From: Prillingera fragicola
Lineage: Eukaryota > Basidiomycota > Tremellomycetes > Trichosporonales > Trichosporonaceae
Assembly (NCBI GenBank): GCA_002335605.1
Contig: BEDY01000005.1
Span: forward strand, 1,240,001-1,304,000
Direction: 5' to 3'
DNA length: 64,000 bases
The notes beneath the pieces were generated by a model that searched no databases, had not been told where the DNA came from, and saw only the letters and a program-made list of their open reading frames with translations. The translations under genes were made by a program, and so were the position numbers. Shown piece after piece: positions 11,685-23,715 of the stretch (position 1 is its first letter; the number at the start of each line of letters is the position of its first letter).

Positions 11685-13914
11685 ATGGCAGACCTCAAGG
11701 TAAGCACGATCATCCCTCTTGCTGAATAATTCGCTGACAACTAGGCCTTTGACGACCTGTTGGATCGGACAATCACATCTTCCAGGCTGTCTGGGTCCAA
11801 GGTCAAGGAGCTCGAGTCCATGGCAATCAAGCTCGTCGCCAACGACCACCACATTGTGACCGCCTTGCTGAGGCTCAACTCTTCTCTCCCGCCTGCCTCG
11901 ACATCGCGCATCTCGGCTCTCTACGTGTTTGACGCGATCGCACGAGCCGCCAAGGCAGATGTCAACCGCGGCAATGGCCGCGCAGTGTCCACCGAGCGGG
12001 GCAAGGGGACTCAGGCGGGCCTGCTCGCCAAGATGGAAGGCGTGGTCGAATCGGTGGTAGACGGAATGGTCGACAACGGCAAGGGTGGAGTCTGGACAGA
12101 AGGTCGTGTGAGTGTACCTGCAGTCATGCCAGTGGCGACTGGCCTGTGCCATTCCTCGTGCTGACCGAACCCAGGACAAGACTCGAAAGATTGTCGAGAT
12201 TTGGCGCAAGGGCAACACATTCCCAGAACCGTGCATCTCGCTGCTGGCGAGCCGCATAGCGTCAGCGTCAACGCCGACTGGGCGGGGATCACCGACAAGA
12301 TCGCCCCGACTTCCTCCACTTGATGGACGTGGCGCTGGATCATCAAAACAAGGTAAATGCTGTTCCGTCTGTCTAACTCTTCTGTCTCATTTGCCGTCGT
12401 GTCGCATCACTGGAATTGGGAATCTGGAACCCACAAAGCTGGTAGAAGTGCTGGGCAAACCAGCTGTAAGGCAATCTTCGCCCTGCATGGGCACTCACCA
12501 ACACTGCTGGGATGACCTCAGCCCATGCGTACTAACCACCCCACCCAACCGCCAGGAGTGTATATCTACCCCGGTTGTAGACTCAGCATCAGCGTCGACA
12601 CGCACGCATGCATCCGTTTCGCTGCCCAGACGCGTAAATCCAGGATAGCATGGGCTCTCCAGCCCGTGATTCATTAGGTGTCGTGTGCTCTTCCTCTCTC
12701 GTGTTTCTTGAATCTCCCTAAAGATAGTCAAATGCTGAGACCCCGTGGCAGCACGCTCTACTACACCCCCGTACCCGCCGCCAGCGCACCTGCTCGCGCG
12801 GTTCGGACGAGCGGGAACCTCGGGCTCGCCCGGCGGATCGCGCTCGCCTGCACCGACAGCAGCAGCAACGCAGCCCGGACAGCTGCCGCCCGAGATTAGG
12901 GCGCTGCTCGGTGTCAAAACAAAAGAGGATGAGAAGTGAGTTGCTGCCCACGCAATGGAGGTCTGCACACTAACTTGCAATAGGGCCGAGACAAGCTCCG
13001 CAATAGATGCGGTTCTCGCCAACGTCCGCAAGCTTCCAGTGTCGGCCAGCGCGACACCGCCGATAGCACCTGTTCCAGGACATGCCACGACTCCAAGCCT
13101 CGATCCTGCACAGCTGGCGGCACTGGCCAATCTCGCCTCACTCACTGGCGGTACCGCCGCTGGCCCCTCAACTGCCCTGCCGCCAGCAGCCGCACCGCCA
13201 TCCTATGGCAACGACCGCTTCTCCAACGGCGGCCGCGACGACCGGTATCAGAATGGCAGCAACAGCGGTAACTATCGCTCTCGCTCCCGCAGTCCTCAAC
13301 GTGAACGCGGCGGCTGGCGCGATGACCCCCGTGGCCGCGACCCGCGAGACCGGCAAGATGACAGGGGCTACGGCCGCGACGACAGACGGGAAACCTACGA
13401 CCGCCGCGAGGGTGACCGCGGAGGGGACCGGAGAGACCCCCGGCACCGCGACTCAGTAGACTTTGCCAATCGCAGCGGCCTGCCGGCCAAGCCTGCTGGG
13501 CTGCCTGCGCGACCCAGCCCCAGCACATTGCCAGCGGGTTTACCAAGCCGGCCACAGGTTTCAGCAGACCCGCGCCGGCTGGCGCCACCACACGAGGCCG
13601 CGCCGCCCATGCCTGCTCCCCCGGCTGCGGGCGGTGGCGCTGGACTTGCTGGCTTCGACATGAGCTCGTTCAACCCTGCGTCGCCAGAGAGCTGGGCCGC
13701 CCTCGGCGTTGCCTGGAAGGCTTCAACGGGACGAGAGCCGAATCAGCTCGAGCTCATGCAGTTCCTTGCTACTGGGCAGGTGCCTGATGCCAACATGGGC
13801 AATGGAGGGGGACAGCAGGGGATGGGTATGGGCATGATGGGTATGGGCGCCATGCCTATGGGTGGGATGATGGGGTTCCCTATGGGGATGGGAGGGCAGG
13901 CTAATGGGCATTAA
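11685..13914 (+). CDS. CID (RNA polymerase II CTD-interacting) domain protein
   Basis: Five exons (11685-11699, 11745-12107, 12175-12352, 12752-12935, 12984-13914) give 556 residues. Residues about 5-150 form a CID/RPR helical domain (FDDLLDRTITSSRLSGSKVKEL, AIKLVANDHHIV, SALYVFDAIARAA, DKTRKIVEIWRKGNTFP), which binds phosphorylated Pol II CTD repeats in termination and 3'-end factors. After this comes a Pro/Ala-rich linker, an Arg/Asp/Ser-rich stretch (RSRSRSPQRER, DRRETYDRREGDRGGDRR) and a Gly/Met-rich tail with GMGMMGMGAM repeats. There is no RRM, unlike Nrd1/Seb1, so it is nearer to SCAF/RPRD-type or fungus-specific factors. Intron 3 (12353-12751, 399 nt) is by far the longest here and might hide an alternative exon. 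Confidence 0.85.
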
Positions 13915-14033
13915 ATCAATTGTAACATCATGCACCACATTTGTGTATACTGCGACCGTGGCAGATTCAGTCGAGCAAGGGTAAACGGTACCGCCTGAGG
14001 CTAATAGGGACAAGATGCATGACAGTCCAACAT

Positions 14034-15195
14034 CTAGACGAAGGGAGCGACAATGGGGTAAATCTTCTCGTACACCGAGAAGACGATACCACCAGAGAGC
14101 TGAAAATGTCAGTTCTGGACACATCAAGAAACAAAGACACTTACGACTAGACGGCCCAGGCGAGGAACTGTTCCCTTCCACAACTTCAGGACACCCTCGT
14201 CGGTGATAATCTTGTAGCCACAGTGGATGGCGTTGCGGTACGCCTTGGCGCCCTCCACGGTCTGCATACGGGTCTTGACGACGCTAAGGGATCAGCTGTC
14301 ACTCTTGCTTGCGCACAACGGCCGACTCACTCGAATGGCATGGTGGTGTACACGGTAATGATACCTGCGCACGAACCGATACCGAAAGTCATCCAGCCCG
14401 GCAGCTCAGTGCCTGCAGGCATCGATCCCTGTGCCAGCTGCTTGAGCGTAGAGTATGATGAGAAGCGGACAGCCGAGTTGGCACCTTGACGGAGCATCTG
14501 GAGAGTCAGCACGCGACACTCTTCTAGCGCGCCGGCACGCACGACGGGGCCAACTCCACGGTAGACACCGCTCCATCCCTCCTCGGCGATAATCTTCTTG
14601 ACGCCGTCGACCATGCCGTTGAACTTGGGCTTGTCGCACTTCGAGTCCTCAATCATCTTGGTCCTGCATTGTTAGCGTCAAGCGCGATTTAGAGGTACCG
14701 AGTAGCCTCCCTAACATATCTCAGGTAGCGCCTCACACGACCGCTCACTTGATGGTCTCACTGGGCGTAACCGCAATGATGGCTTCCATCATACCCGCAC
14801 CCAGACCAGCCAGCATGGACCGCGGTGCTGAAAGCTTGCCCTCGTCGTCCTTGAGCAGGCTCTTGAACTGGTCGTATGTGGTGAAACGCACACCGGCCTT
14901 GGCCGCATTGCCAATGACCACCGCTCCAACACCAGCATACAGGCCCGCGATGCCACGCTTCTGAAGCGTCTCCCTCAAAATACCGATGGGGGTGAGTTTC
15001 TAAACGTCAGGAACCAAGTCGGAAGACTGAGGGAGCTCGGGCGAGCTGGCTACTCACCTGGCCATGTCCGGCAAACTGGAGTTGGGTCTTGAGCGACTCG
15101 AGAGGGTAGGTGATGAATGCCTCGACACCGCCTGCTGTTGCTCCTGCGAGGAGCGACGCAATCGGCTTCTCCTTCTCCTTGCCCTTTGGCGACAT
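14034..15195 (-). CDS. CTP1: mitochondrial tricarboxylate/citrate carrier (SLC25A1 family)
   Basis: A six-helix mitochondrial inner-membrane carrier. The three Px[DE]xx[KR] signatures are visible: YPLESLKTQ, TPSETIKTK and MPFEVVKTR, with the citrate-carrier features ETIKTK and MLRQGANSAVRFSSY. The start at 15195 reads MSPKGKEKEKPIASLLAGATAGG and the end is KIYPIVAPFV with a TAG at 14034. Introns follow GHGQ, ETIK, YRGVGPV, MPFE and GRLV. The intron inside YRGVGPV/MLRQGAN is exactly 45 nt, in frame and without a stop, so retention would insert 15 residues. Citrate export links to cytosolic acetyl-CoA and lipid synthesis. It ends 119 bp from the convergent CID gene. Confidence 0.93.
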
Positions 15196-15392
15196 GACTG
15201 CTATTGTTTTGAAGAGTGGTGAGAGAAAGTTGACAAGACGACGACTCGAGATAACGTGCTCGAAATCCACCACCCGTCCAGCGCCGAATGGCCAGACGGA
15301 GGTAAATTTCCCCGCTTACCCCGCATTGAGCCAGCCGAAGTCAACAATCTCTGAGACAATTGTGTCTCGCACTTCACTCTCTCTCTCGAACC

Positions 15393-16749
15393 ATGCAGGC
15401 ATCCGCCATGGAGGACGCCGACATCCAGCGTCAGTTGGATCAAGGAAGAACGCTTCTCGGACCAGGATGGCGATGCGTAGAATCACTCGACGACGTGGAT
15501 GACGAGGAATACGAGGAGGAAGAGGAAGAGGTTTGTTCTCAGCAATTGGTCCGTGGTCTGACAGGCAGGAGTATGTTGTTATCGACCTCGGAACAGCAAT
15601 GGATCACCGCACATTACAGACAGAGGCGACATATCAGCTTATTGTGGGTGCTGTGATGCTGCAGGACTGACTCCTAGGGAATGGACACGCCCATGCCCTT
15701 TCTCAAGATTGGCGACCGAATCTTGCAAGGTGCCGTGACGCCTCTCATTGGCGACGAGGTCATCTTCGACGTTGTGCGGCGTGCGTTTTGTGGTTTTTTC
15801 TTTCATTCACATTTACTGACAGTTGCAGAGGAGGAAGATCCCCAGCGCCCACACCACCGACCGACCTACAAAACCAACAACCGCATTCAGATGCGCGGCA
15901 TCACCCTCTCCCCCCGCCTCAAGCCATACGACCCCACGGCCCAACCCCGGACGTACTCCGCCGGCACACACGCGCCATCCGTGCTCACGACAGCACAAAC
16001 CAAGATTTCTGGCGAGCTCGAGCGCGGCATGTTTCCCTCGCGCGAGTGGCGTCGACGTGTCGTCGAGGAAGACTCGAATGCAATGGATGTCGACAGCCAG
16101 AACAACACACCGGGCCCGTCGTCGGTGCGCCAGAGTGCGGTGGCTGAAGCCACACCAGAGGTAGTCCATACACCTGCTGCAGCGGACGAAACGCCTGCGC
16201 AGAAAAAGGTAGGCAGGCCTCGCGGCTCCACGGCGCGGACGGCACTTGCGGTGTCGACAATGGACGACCTGGCCGACATCCACCGCGCAGGAGGACTTGG
16301 CGAAGTGCGACGTAAGTTCCCCCGTCCTATGCCAAGTAACACCCCCAGTCGAGATTTCAGAATTCGCCACCCCCGAACTCCTCGCGGCCGTCTCGTCCGT
16401 ACGCGGGGGCAAGACCTCGACCCCCGGCGTCCGCCTCAGCCGCGCACAGGAGGAACGCCTCGTACGCGGCCTCCCAGGCTCGGGACCAGGTTCACGCGGT
16501 GGCCGCGGAAGCTACGGCTACCGCCCCACCAGCACGCGTGGGGCGCGCGGACGCGGCGGCGGCCCGAGGGGTGTCGGCATGTTTGGCGAGGCGATGGCGT
16601 CGCCTGCCCCGAGTGGGGAGGAGGAGATGGACCCGTTTGCTATATTGCCACCGGCGGGGTCTGAACAGACCGAGTCGGAGCAGGCAGAGGAGAGTGCGCC
16701 TCGTCCCGAGGAGGCCGACGAGGAGCTCCATGCCATGGAGGACGACTAG
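15393..16749 (+). CDS. TFIIIC subunit, tau55/Sfc7-type triple-barrel protein
   Basis: A subunit of the RNA polymerase III factor TFIIIC, which recognises tRNA gene A/B boxes. Five exons (15393-15530, 15569-15643, 15678-15780, 15829-16311, 16349-16749) encode 399 residues. The triple-barrel domain lies at about residues 40-150: EYVVIDLGTAMDH, TYQLIGMDTPMPFLKIGDRILQG, IGDEVIFDVV, then NNRIQMRGITLSPR. Next is an unstructured region with an AT-hook-like KKVGRPRGS and a C-terminal RGG-type patch (GSRGGRGSYG, GARGRGGGPRG) before an acidic tail. The RGG and AT-hook-like parts are not typical of the yeast protein. An alternative start is 15 bases downstream (MEDADIQ). The gene is 197 bp from the divergent citrate carrier. 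Confidence 0.85.
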
Positions 16750-16952
16750 CTATTCTGTACAATGCCTTTATACGTGCGTCCAACGCCGCACTCATTACAT
16801 GAACGTGTGTACTACTAGTTTATGCTACGCGCTACCCCAGAAATACAGAGTTCTGCTATGTCTATTCGCTTATGAATCCAAGTCACTATATACTCTCCTG
16901 CTACTCATCTCATCTAGAAGAAAGCGAATGCGCGCATTCACTCTCTCGCTGC

Positions 16953-19854
16953 TTAGGACCACAGGGGGAAATCCGCGGGCACGTCGAGGGCATTCCACGT
17001 CGTGCCGATATTACTCAAGCCGCCTTCCTCGTCCATCAAAAAGGAGAAAATGTCAAAGTTGGAAGTATCCACTTCACCCTGTACACCGGTGGTGTTTACG
17101 CCCGTCGCGTCGGTACCGCTTGCGCCGGCCGTGATGCCGTTCAGGTTGACTTCTGCGAGCGTGTTGGCGTGCGCGGCCTGGTTCTGCAGTGCCGCTGCGT
17201 CCAGCGTCGTCGTCTGGTTGCCCCAGTGCGGACTCATGCCGACAGCGGGAACGTTGGAGACGGTCGGGTTGGCCGAGGCGACTTGGGCAGCTATGCCGTA
17301 TGGCCCAAACGAGTGGAACGCGGCTGGAGGAAGGGATTGCGGCGTGGCGCCGGTCGCAATCTTACCGTTGGCAAGCAGGCCCTCCATGGGGTTGGCGGGC
17401 TTCTTGGCGCCGTTGGTGTAGTCTGACGCCTTGTGGTGCGAGGACATGGGGTTGAGGAAGAGGGCGTCCAGGAGGGTCAGCTCGTAAGGCAGGGTCGTCG
17501 GTGGGAGCGGCGCAGGGAAGGAGGCGTCCGATGGCAGCGGGTCGTCGCGCGACGACGAGATCGGGGCACCGCGGAATCGGCCAGCAGGCGAGTTGATTGA
17601 CACGTCGTGGCGAGGCGGGTTCATCTTGGATAGCTGCTCGACAATAGCCTGCGAGACGTTGCGCATCGTCTCATGACAGGCGCCTGCCGACGGCACGCGC
17701 GGCGCAAGATACTCGAGAACGGCGAGACACGACTCGATGTCCATCATCGCCTCGTCTAGTGTGGGCACACCGGCTCCACCGCCAAGACTGTACAGGTTGA
17801 AGAACGCGTACAGGAAGGACAGGCCAGCCATGAACGAAAAGTGACTCGTCATCCAGAGCCAACTGATGCGGTCGTTGAGCTGCATGCGGCGGTAGATGCG
17901 GATAATGTAGCTCGAACTGGCCAGCACAGTCGCGAGCGCATTACGTCCCGGTTTGGGGTTTCCACGCGATGGGCGGAAGAGGAGCAGACAAGAGTTGTGG
18001 AAACTGATCGCGTAACCCTCAGACGACACTGTGCCGCGAGGTTCGGGGCAGGTTGCCAGCCAGTTCTTGAGGCGGTCAAAGACGTCGTCAAACCACTCGG
18101 CAGGAGGAGGCGACTTGCCGTTCACGCCGTAGGTGCCGTTCAAAATCTCGGACTGGAGCTGACGCAGCCTGATGGTGTGCACAAACACAGTCTTGTACAT
18201 GCACGAGTCGCCGGTGAGGGGACCAAAGTTGCCTGGGGCAATGTCCACGTCATGCTGGACTGCGGGGACCGGCACGTGGATGAACCCGTCGGGGATGGAG
18301 GGCGGGCGACCCAGCGACTGGGACAGCAGGCGGTCCATCTTGTAAGTGATCCAGAAGAGACGGCGGCGCATGTCAATCTCGAGATTGTCAAGACGCTCGG
18401 CCTGCGAGTTGTGCTCGTTGTGGAAGCCCAGGTCGACGCACGTGCGGGTGGCAAGACCGAGGAGGTACCAGATCGAACCTTTGTCCGGGTTGAGCAGTGA
18501 GTACCACACAAGGAGCAGGATCGCCTGGAGACCAATGTAGGTCTTGGACTCGAACACCGAGTCGAGATGTCTGAGCGCCTCAACGTGGAATGCCTCGGAA
18601 CACGCACGCAGGTCATCGGGGGGATCGACGAAACGCGAACTCGCCATCGTACTCAATGCCAGAACCATCATCACGACAAACACATCGCTCTCCTCCACGT
18701 CTGCGCCCTTCTCGCGCATCTTTTGAATCTGCTTGCCGAGTGTGGGAATGTGCACGATGGGGGCAGTGACACCCACAAAGTCAACATATGCCGCGACGAG
18801 CCGCTCCACGGCAGGTTGCGGGGGTAGAGGTGGCACGATGAATTGACGGCGCATCCGCGACCTGCCTGATGAAACCGATGCCCCGCTGAGGGAGGGTGGG
18901 CCAGCAGCGCCCAAAGAGGGGATAGGCGCGTTGCCCGACCTCGGTGTTGTGACATGTGCCTCGGGCGAGTTGAGATTTTCGCTAAACTCGACGAGCGGCG
19001 AGTCCTTGCCGACGTCACTGGGTGACTCGCCAGCGCGGCCAGAGCCTGTTGCACTGGGAGTACCGTGGCCACCCGTCGAGTTGAGCATGGTATTACCAAT
19101 AATGGCATGCCCGGTACGCAGAGCAGCATCCTGGACCATGCGGGTCAGCGACGTCGCGGCATTGGTCGACGTGATGGGGTTCTGGAGACGAGAAGACTGG
19201 CCGGCAGGAGAATGCTGAGGCGAGTCGTTATGAGGCGTTGACGAGGGAAAGGGGAAGTCGCGGCGGGACGAGGCAGTGTCCCATGGCGAGCGCATGGGAG
19301 GCTCTCCTTCGGGTCCCTGTAGTGTGGGGTCAATGGCGAGACCGCCAGAAAACGAGGCGAGGGCTTGTGAAGCATTTGCAGCGATTTCCCGCTTGGTCTT
19401 GCCAACGGGGTCGCCACCACCGCTCAGTGAGGCGACCTGCGCCCTCAGCTGAACAACCTCTTGCTCGAGCTGATGCAGGTAGCTAGACGTTAGCGGCCAT
19501 TACACAAGAATGATCGACTCACTTGCGCGAGACATTGGTCTTGCTAATTGCGTCAAAGCCAATACATTCCACCTTTGCACGTTCACATGCCGAACATGCA
19601 GGCAGTTTACCGTCGCACTTTTGTTTTCGCGAACGGCAGCGAGTACATGACGAGATAGCACGAGCGACCTTGTACTGCGGCTGGTCGGCTGCTGGCAGCG
19701 GGGATGACTGGCCCGATGGCGATGGTTTCGACAGCGAGCTAGACTTGCGTGAGGGAGGATTGGGAGCCGAGAAGGTCGGGACAGAGGTTGCCTGGGGATA
19801 TGGTGAGAAGTGGCCCGAGTCCGACGGCGAGTGGCGTGCGGTTGGGACCTTCAT
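16953..19854 (-). CDS. Zn2Cys6 fungal transcription factor
   Basis: A fungus-specific zinc-cluster regulator of 953 residues in two exons (19854-19523 and 19482-16953, 40-nt intron). The N-terminal region is Ser/Pro-rich, followed by the binuclear cluster SCTRCRSRKQKCDGKLPACSACERAKVEC at about residues 69-97 and a coiled-coil linker (YLHQLEQEVVQLRAQV). The middle homology region (PF04082 type) spans roughly 330-600, with WYSLLNPDKGSIWYLLGLA, CVDLGFH and RRRLFWITYKMDRLLSQSLGRPPSI. The C-terminal part is Asn/Ala-rich and ends with a short acidic stretch (FDIFSFLMDEEGG) that could activate transcription. The target genes cannot be inferred; the neighbours are not an obvious cluster. Confidence 0.93.
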
Positions 19855-20921
19855 GGTGAAGGTTGAGCCTTTTTGGGGATGAAAAGAATGGGTCTGCAGG
19901 TGATGGCGGCAATGTCAAGGACACGGTTGGCCGGAAAAGGACGGGTCTGGGTCGACTGGATTGTGGGTCGTCGAGAGTGTGAATTGACTCCAATGCCAAT
20001 GCAGTGTAGTCGACTCTGTTGACAGTGTTACAGGGAGAGTGATGCTTGCACCAAGAATTGCGAGTATTGTTTCGCAAGAGCGAGAGTGCGGTTATCAGAC
20101 GCAGACTGACCAGTGAGTGGACGTTGTAGGATCACGCCGAAGAGTCGTCCATCCGTCTGGCTGCCCCTTCCCTTTCGCCCGAATGCGGCGCGCCTACGTC
20201 GTAACCCGCACTCACAGCCGCCACGTAGGCACGCCAGGGCCGCGGAGCTCCTCACGGCCATCTGCGGCACCTGGCGATATCCAGACAGTTTGTACACAAC
20301 TTCCATAGCAGACACAGGGACCCAGCATTGCATGCACAGTAGCTACGATGCATAGGTGCAGAGGACTGTGCGTGAAAGAATCAGAAGAAAGCATGTTGGT
20401 CAGCAGTATTTCCCCATGCAAACTGAGCCACCTAGTTGCCGGCCGGGTGGGATCCGAGGGTGCCCTGCGGTAGGTGGGCAGAGTGGGCAAGATCCATAGA
20501 TTCGTGCGCGGCTCACGTTTGACCGAGTCGAAAACGTCGTGCATTGGTGCTACTAGCTTATGATGGTCATGCAACTGACCTGTAAAACAGTTCTGCAACG
20601 TGCATGACACAGTTTGACTTGGGCTCTGTGTCGGTGTACTACATTGCTGCTTGGAAGCTGAGTCTCTTTGAATGCAAGTTACACCCACAGACGCCACCAC
20701 GCAGCTAACTTTTGATACATGATAGGCGTGCGACACTACTCTCCATTCTACCCCACAGCCTGCCCGCAGTTGGCCGCCTCGTCGTTGGGTGCCTCCACCT
20801 GTCCCACTCATGCTCCGGGTACACTATCCGCATATTACCGCACTAACAACCCCTCTGCATCTCTTGCACAGAAAACGGTGAACACTGACCTCACCTTCAC
20901 CGCAATCTCACCACAGCACCC
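19855..20921. other. divergent promoter region, no gene seen
   Basis: 1.07 kb between the Zn2Cys6 regulator and the HIBYL-CoA hydrolase start codons. Nothing recognisable apart from short unsupported open frames on both strands. Confidence 0.45.
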
Positions 20922-22470
20922 ATGTCCCCATCCTCTGCAACAACCCGTCTCGCGTCCGTCTCACGCCACCTCTCCACAATGTCTGCATCCTCGGCCTCTA
21001 GCAACAGCGGAGGCGGAGGAGGAACAGACAAGGTCCTCTACCACACCATCGGCGGCACACGCCTGTACAAGCTCAACAGGCCAAAGGCGCTCAACTCGCT
21101 CGATGCGGATATGATTCAGAGTCTCGCAGGCCAGGCAAAGGTATGCATCGAGTGGAACGTGCTACGTGCGCGGCCGTACGAGCTTGCAAGGGTGCCAAGA
21201 GCTCGGCTATGTGTGCCGGATAGTGGAACTGACGGCCGCCGCAGAAGTGGCTTACGGACGACAACGTCAAGCTCATTATCGGTAAAGGTGACGACCGCGC
21301 GTTCTGTGCCGGCGGCGATGTCAAGAGTGAGTCACCCAGCGGACAAGCCGGCGAGCACGAGCCGAGCTCGACTGCCCCAACCCAGCCACGACACTGACAC
21401 TGCAGCGCTGGTCGTCGACCGCTCCAAGTCGGGCCACCAGCCCGCAATCGACTTCTTTGCCGAGGAGTTTGAGCTCAACTGGCAGCTCGGGCGCTTGGGC
21501 AAGCCCTACGTCGCTGTCATTGACGGCTTTACCAGTACGTCGGCGCCGCTGCGGCCCGAACTAGCTGACAGTAACAGTGGGCGGCGGCGCAGGAATCGCT
21601 CTCCCTGCCCAAATCCGTATCGCGACGAGCAGAACTGTCTTTGCGATGCCCGAGGTCAAGATTGGCTACGCGCCCGACGTGGGCACAAACTACTACCTGG
21701 CCCAGCTCGAGGGCGAGGTCGGAGCCTTCATCACGGTGACAGGGCAGGAAATCTGGGGTCGTGCATGCTACGACCTGGGTATCGCGACCCACTACGTCGA
21801 GCCCCATGCCCTGCCTGACATTCTCAACTTTTTGAGCAATCTCCAGACCCCGACGTATGATCTGATCGCCTCCGTGCTCGCGCCGTACAACCAGCCCCAC
21901 GCGCCGAAGGGTGCTGCCCCCTCGAGCCGCGAGTCGCGCGACGGCCCGACGCCGCTCACGGGCGAGATCAGGACGTTCCTCGACGCGACGTTTGGGCTCG
22001 CTTCGATCCAGGAAATCTACGCCGCGCTCAAAGACGCCGAGGCCAACCACGCCAGCCCCGCGGTCAAGGCTTGGGCCGCCGAGCAGCGGGGATACATGGA
22101 CCTCCGGTCACCGACGGGCATGGCCGTAGCGCTGGAAAACTACCGCCGCGCCCGCGCCGCGCGCCGGCTGGACGTGGCGCTGAAAAACGACATGCTGATG
22201 GCCACGGGCTTCAACGCCAAGGACCGCCCAACCGAGGACTTTTCTACCGGCGTCACGTTTGTGCTCGTCGACAAGGCCAAGGGCCGCGCTGCGTGGGATC
22301 CCAAGAATATCACCGACGAGGCCGTGACGCCTAGGCGGATTACGCACGATTTCCTCAACCCCCAGACCCCGCATTTAGCTGGTCCAGAGCTCAGGTTTGT
22401 GCCCCCTGCCGAGCAGGGGAGTGGCGCTGACAGCACCTGGGGTCAGTTTACGCGATACCATGCTGCTTAG
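20922..22470 (+). CDS. EHD3: 3-hydroxyisobutyryl-CoA hydrolase, mitochondrial
   Basis: A crotonase-fold enzyme of valine catabolism that hydrolyses 3-hydroxyisobutyryl-CoA. Exons are 20922-21140, 21245-21326, 21406-21534 and 21578-22470 (440 residues). The N terminus is rich in Ser/Arg and lacks acidic residues, consistent with a mitochondrial presequence. Family motifs are LNRPKALNSLDADMI, DRAFCAGGDVK, DGFTMGGGAGIAL, VFAMPEVKIGYAPDVG and GIATHYVE, which include the oxyanion-hole glycines and the acidic residue of the MPE segment. The C-terminal extension (HLAGPELRFVPP...) is of the fungal type. The more general enoyl-CoA hydratase/isomerase family is less likely because of the long C-terminal HIBCH region. 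Confidence 0.93.
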
Positions 22471-22573
22471 GTTGTAGAGTTAGAAAGTGCAGTTGTAGAT
22501 GCGCCAGGATGCACGAGTTAGAAGTTTTGCTAGCTGCAGTCTAGATCCAGGGCTACATTCAACTACTACGTCT

Positions 22574-23715
22574 CTACTTCTCAACCTTGACGATGCGACC
22601 CTCCTTGGAGCTGAGGTTACCCAGCTCGGTGAGCTTCATGGTCCAAATCGCCTGCTCGGGCTTGACAGCAAGGACCTCGGGGTCCTTTGCGTTGATGGCC
22701 GCGGCAAGACTCTCGTAGATGGCCGGGTACCACCCGTGCTTGCTCTCGACCTTGTCCGTGTCCCACTTTCCGTCCGTGCACACAGACAGAGTGCCCCACG
22801 CCTCGGGCTCCTCGATACCGTACCCCTTGTCGGCGACTTTCTTCCCCGCACGCAGGAAGGGCTCTTGCGGGTCCAGGCCGTATTTGGTGTACGACCCGAG
22901 CCCGCCCTTGACGAGGTACCGGAGCTGCTCGGGGGTCGAGCTCAGCATGTCCGCGCCGAGATGCACCGTGAGCGGCGCAGTACCCCCGGCTTGGGGCGGG
23001 TAGTAGAGCTGCATCTCGAATGCCTCGTCGAGGCCCACGCCGCGGGGGTCGTAGTTGCGGCAGAACAGCGAGTCGGGGACGCCAAACAGCGTAATAGCCT
23101 GGTCAATCACGTGGCTGCCCAGGTTGTAGATGGCCTCATTGTGCTGCCCGGGCGTCTCCTTCCACGACGTAGCCTTGTGGCCGGCTGGGAGGGGGCGGTA
23201 GCGGTCAAACCGGCTGACAAAGTCGTGCACGGGGCCGAGCTTGCCCGACTTGATCAGGTCTTGCAGGGTCAGGAAATCGGCGTCCCAGCGGCGGTTCTGG
23301 TAGACGCAAAAGATTAGGTTTTTGGACTTTGCAAGCGCAGCAAGCTCCTCGGCCTCCTTGACCGTAGGCGTCACGGGCTTTTCGCACATGACATGCTTGC
23401 CGGCCTCGAGGGCGGCTTTGGCAAACGGGTAGTGCGTGTTGTTGGGGGTGGAGATGACGACCTGGCACGTCAGCCACTCCTCCATCTGCTAGCTAGAACT
23501 GCACTCACAACATCAACATCCTTGTCGCCTACAACCTCCTCGATACTCTGCACGACCTTGATGGCATCACCACAGACCTCCTTGGCCTTGCCCTTGCCAC
23601 TGCGCTCAAGCACAGAGTGGAGCACAAACTGCTCGGGCAGCGCAGTGATGAGCGGGTAGTGGAAGGCCTGCAGAGAGAGGCCAGTGCCGAGGATTGAGAC
23701 GCGGAGGGGAGCCAT
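22574..23715 (-). CDS. Gfo/Idh/MocA family NAD(P)-dependent oxidoreductase
   Basis: A Rossmann-fold dehydrogenase of 364 residues in two exons (23715-23509 and 23461-22574). The nucleotide-binding start is PLRVSILGTGLSLQAFHYPLI, followed by VVISTPNNTHYPFAKAALEAGKHVMCEKP, in which the EKP lysine is the usual catalytic or substrate-binding residue, then CVYQNRRWDADF and the C-terminal half with HNEAIYNLGSHVIDQ. In fungi this subgroup resembles Gal80-like/YMR315W-type enzymes and the substrate is not predictable. It ends 103 bp from the convergent hydrolase gene. No signal peptide; probably cytosolic. Confidence 0.9.

Noticed and set aside
12112..12648. 178-codon open frame in the CID gene
   Set aside because: It contains real exon 3 but then reads into the 399-nt intron; the true frame resumes at 12752.
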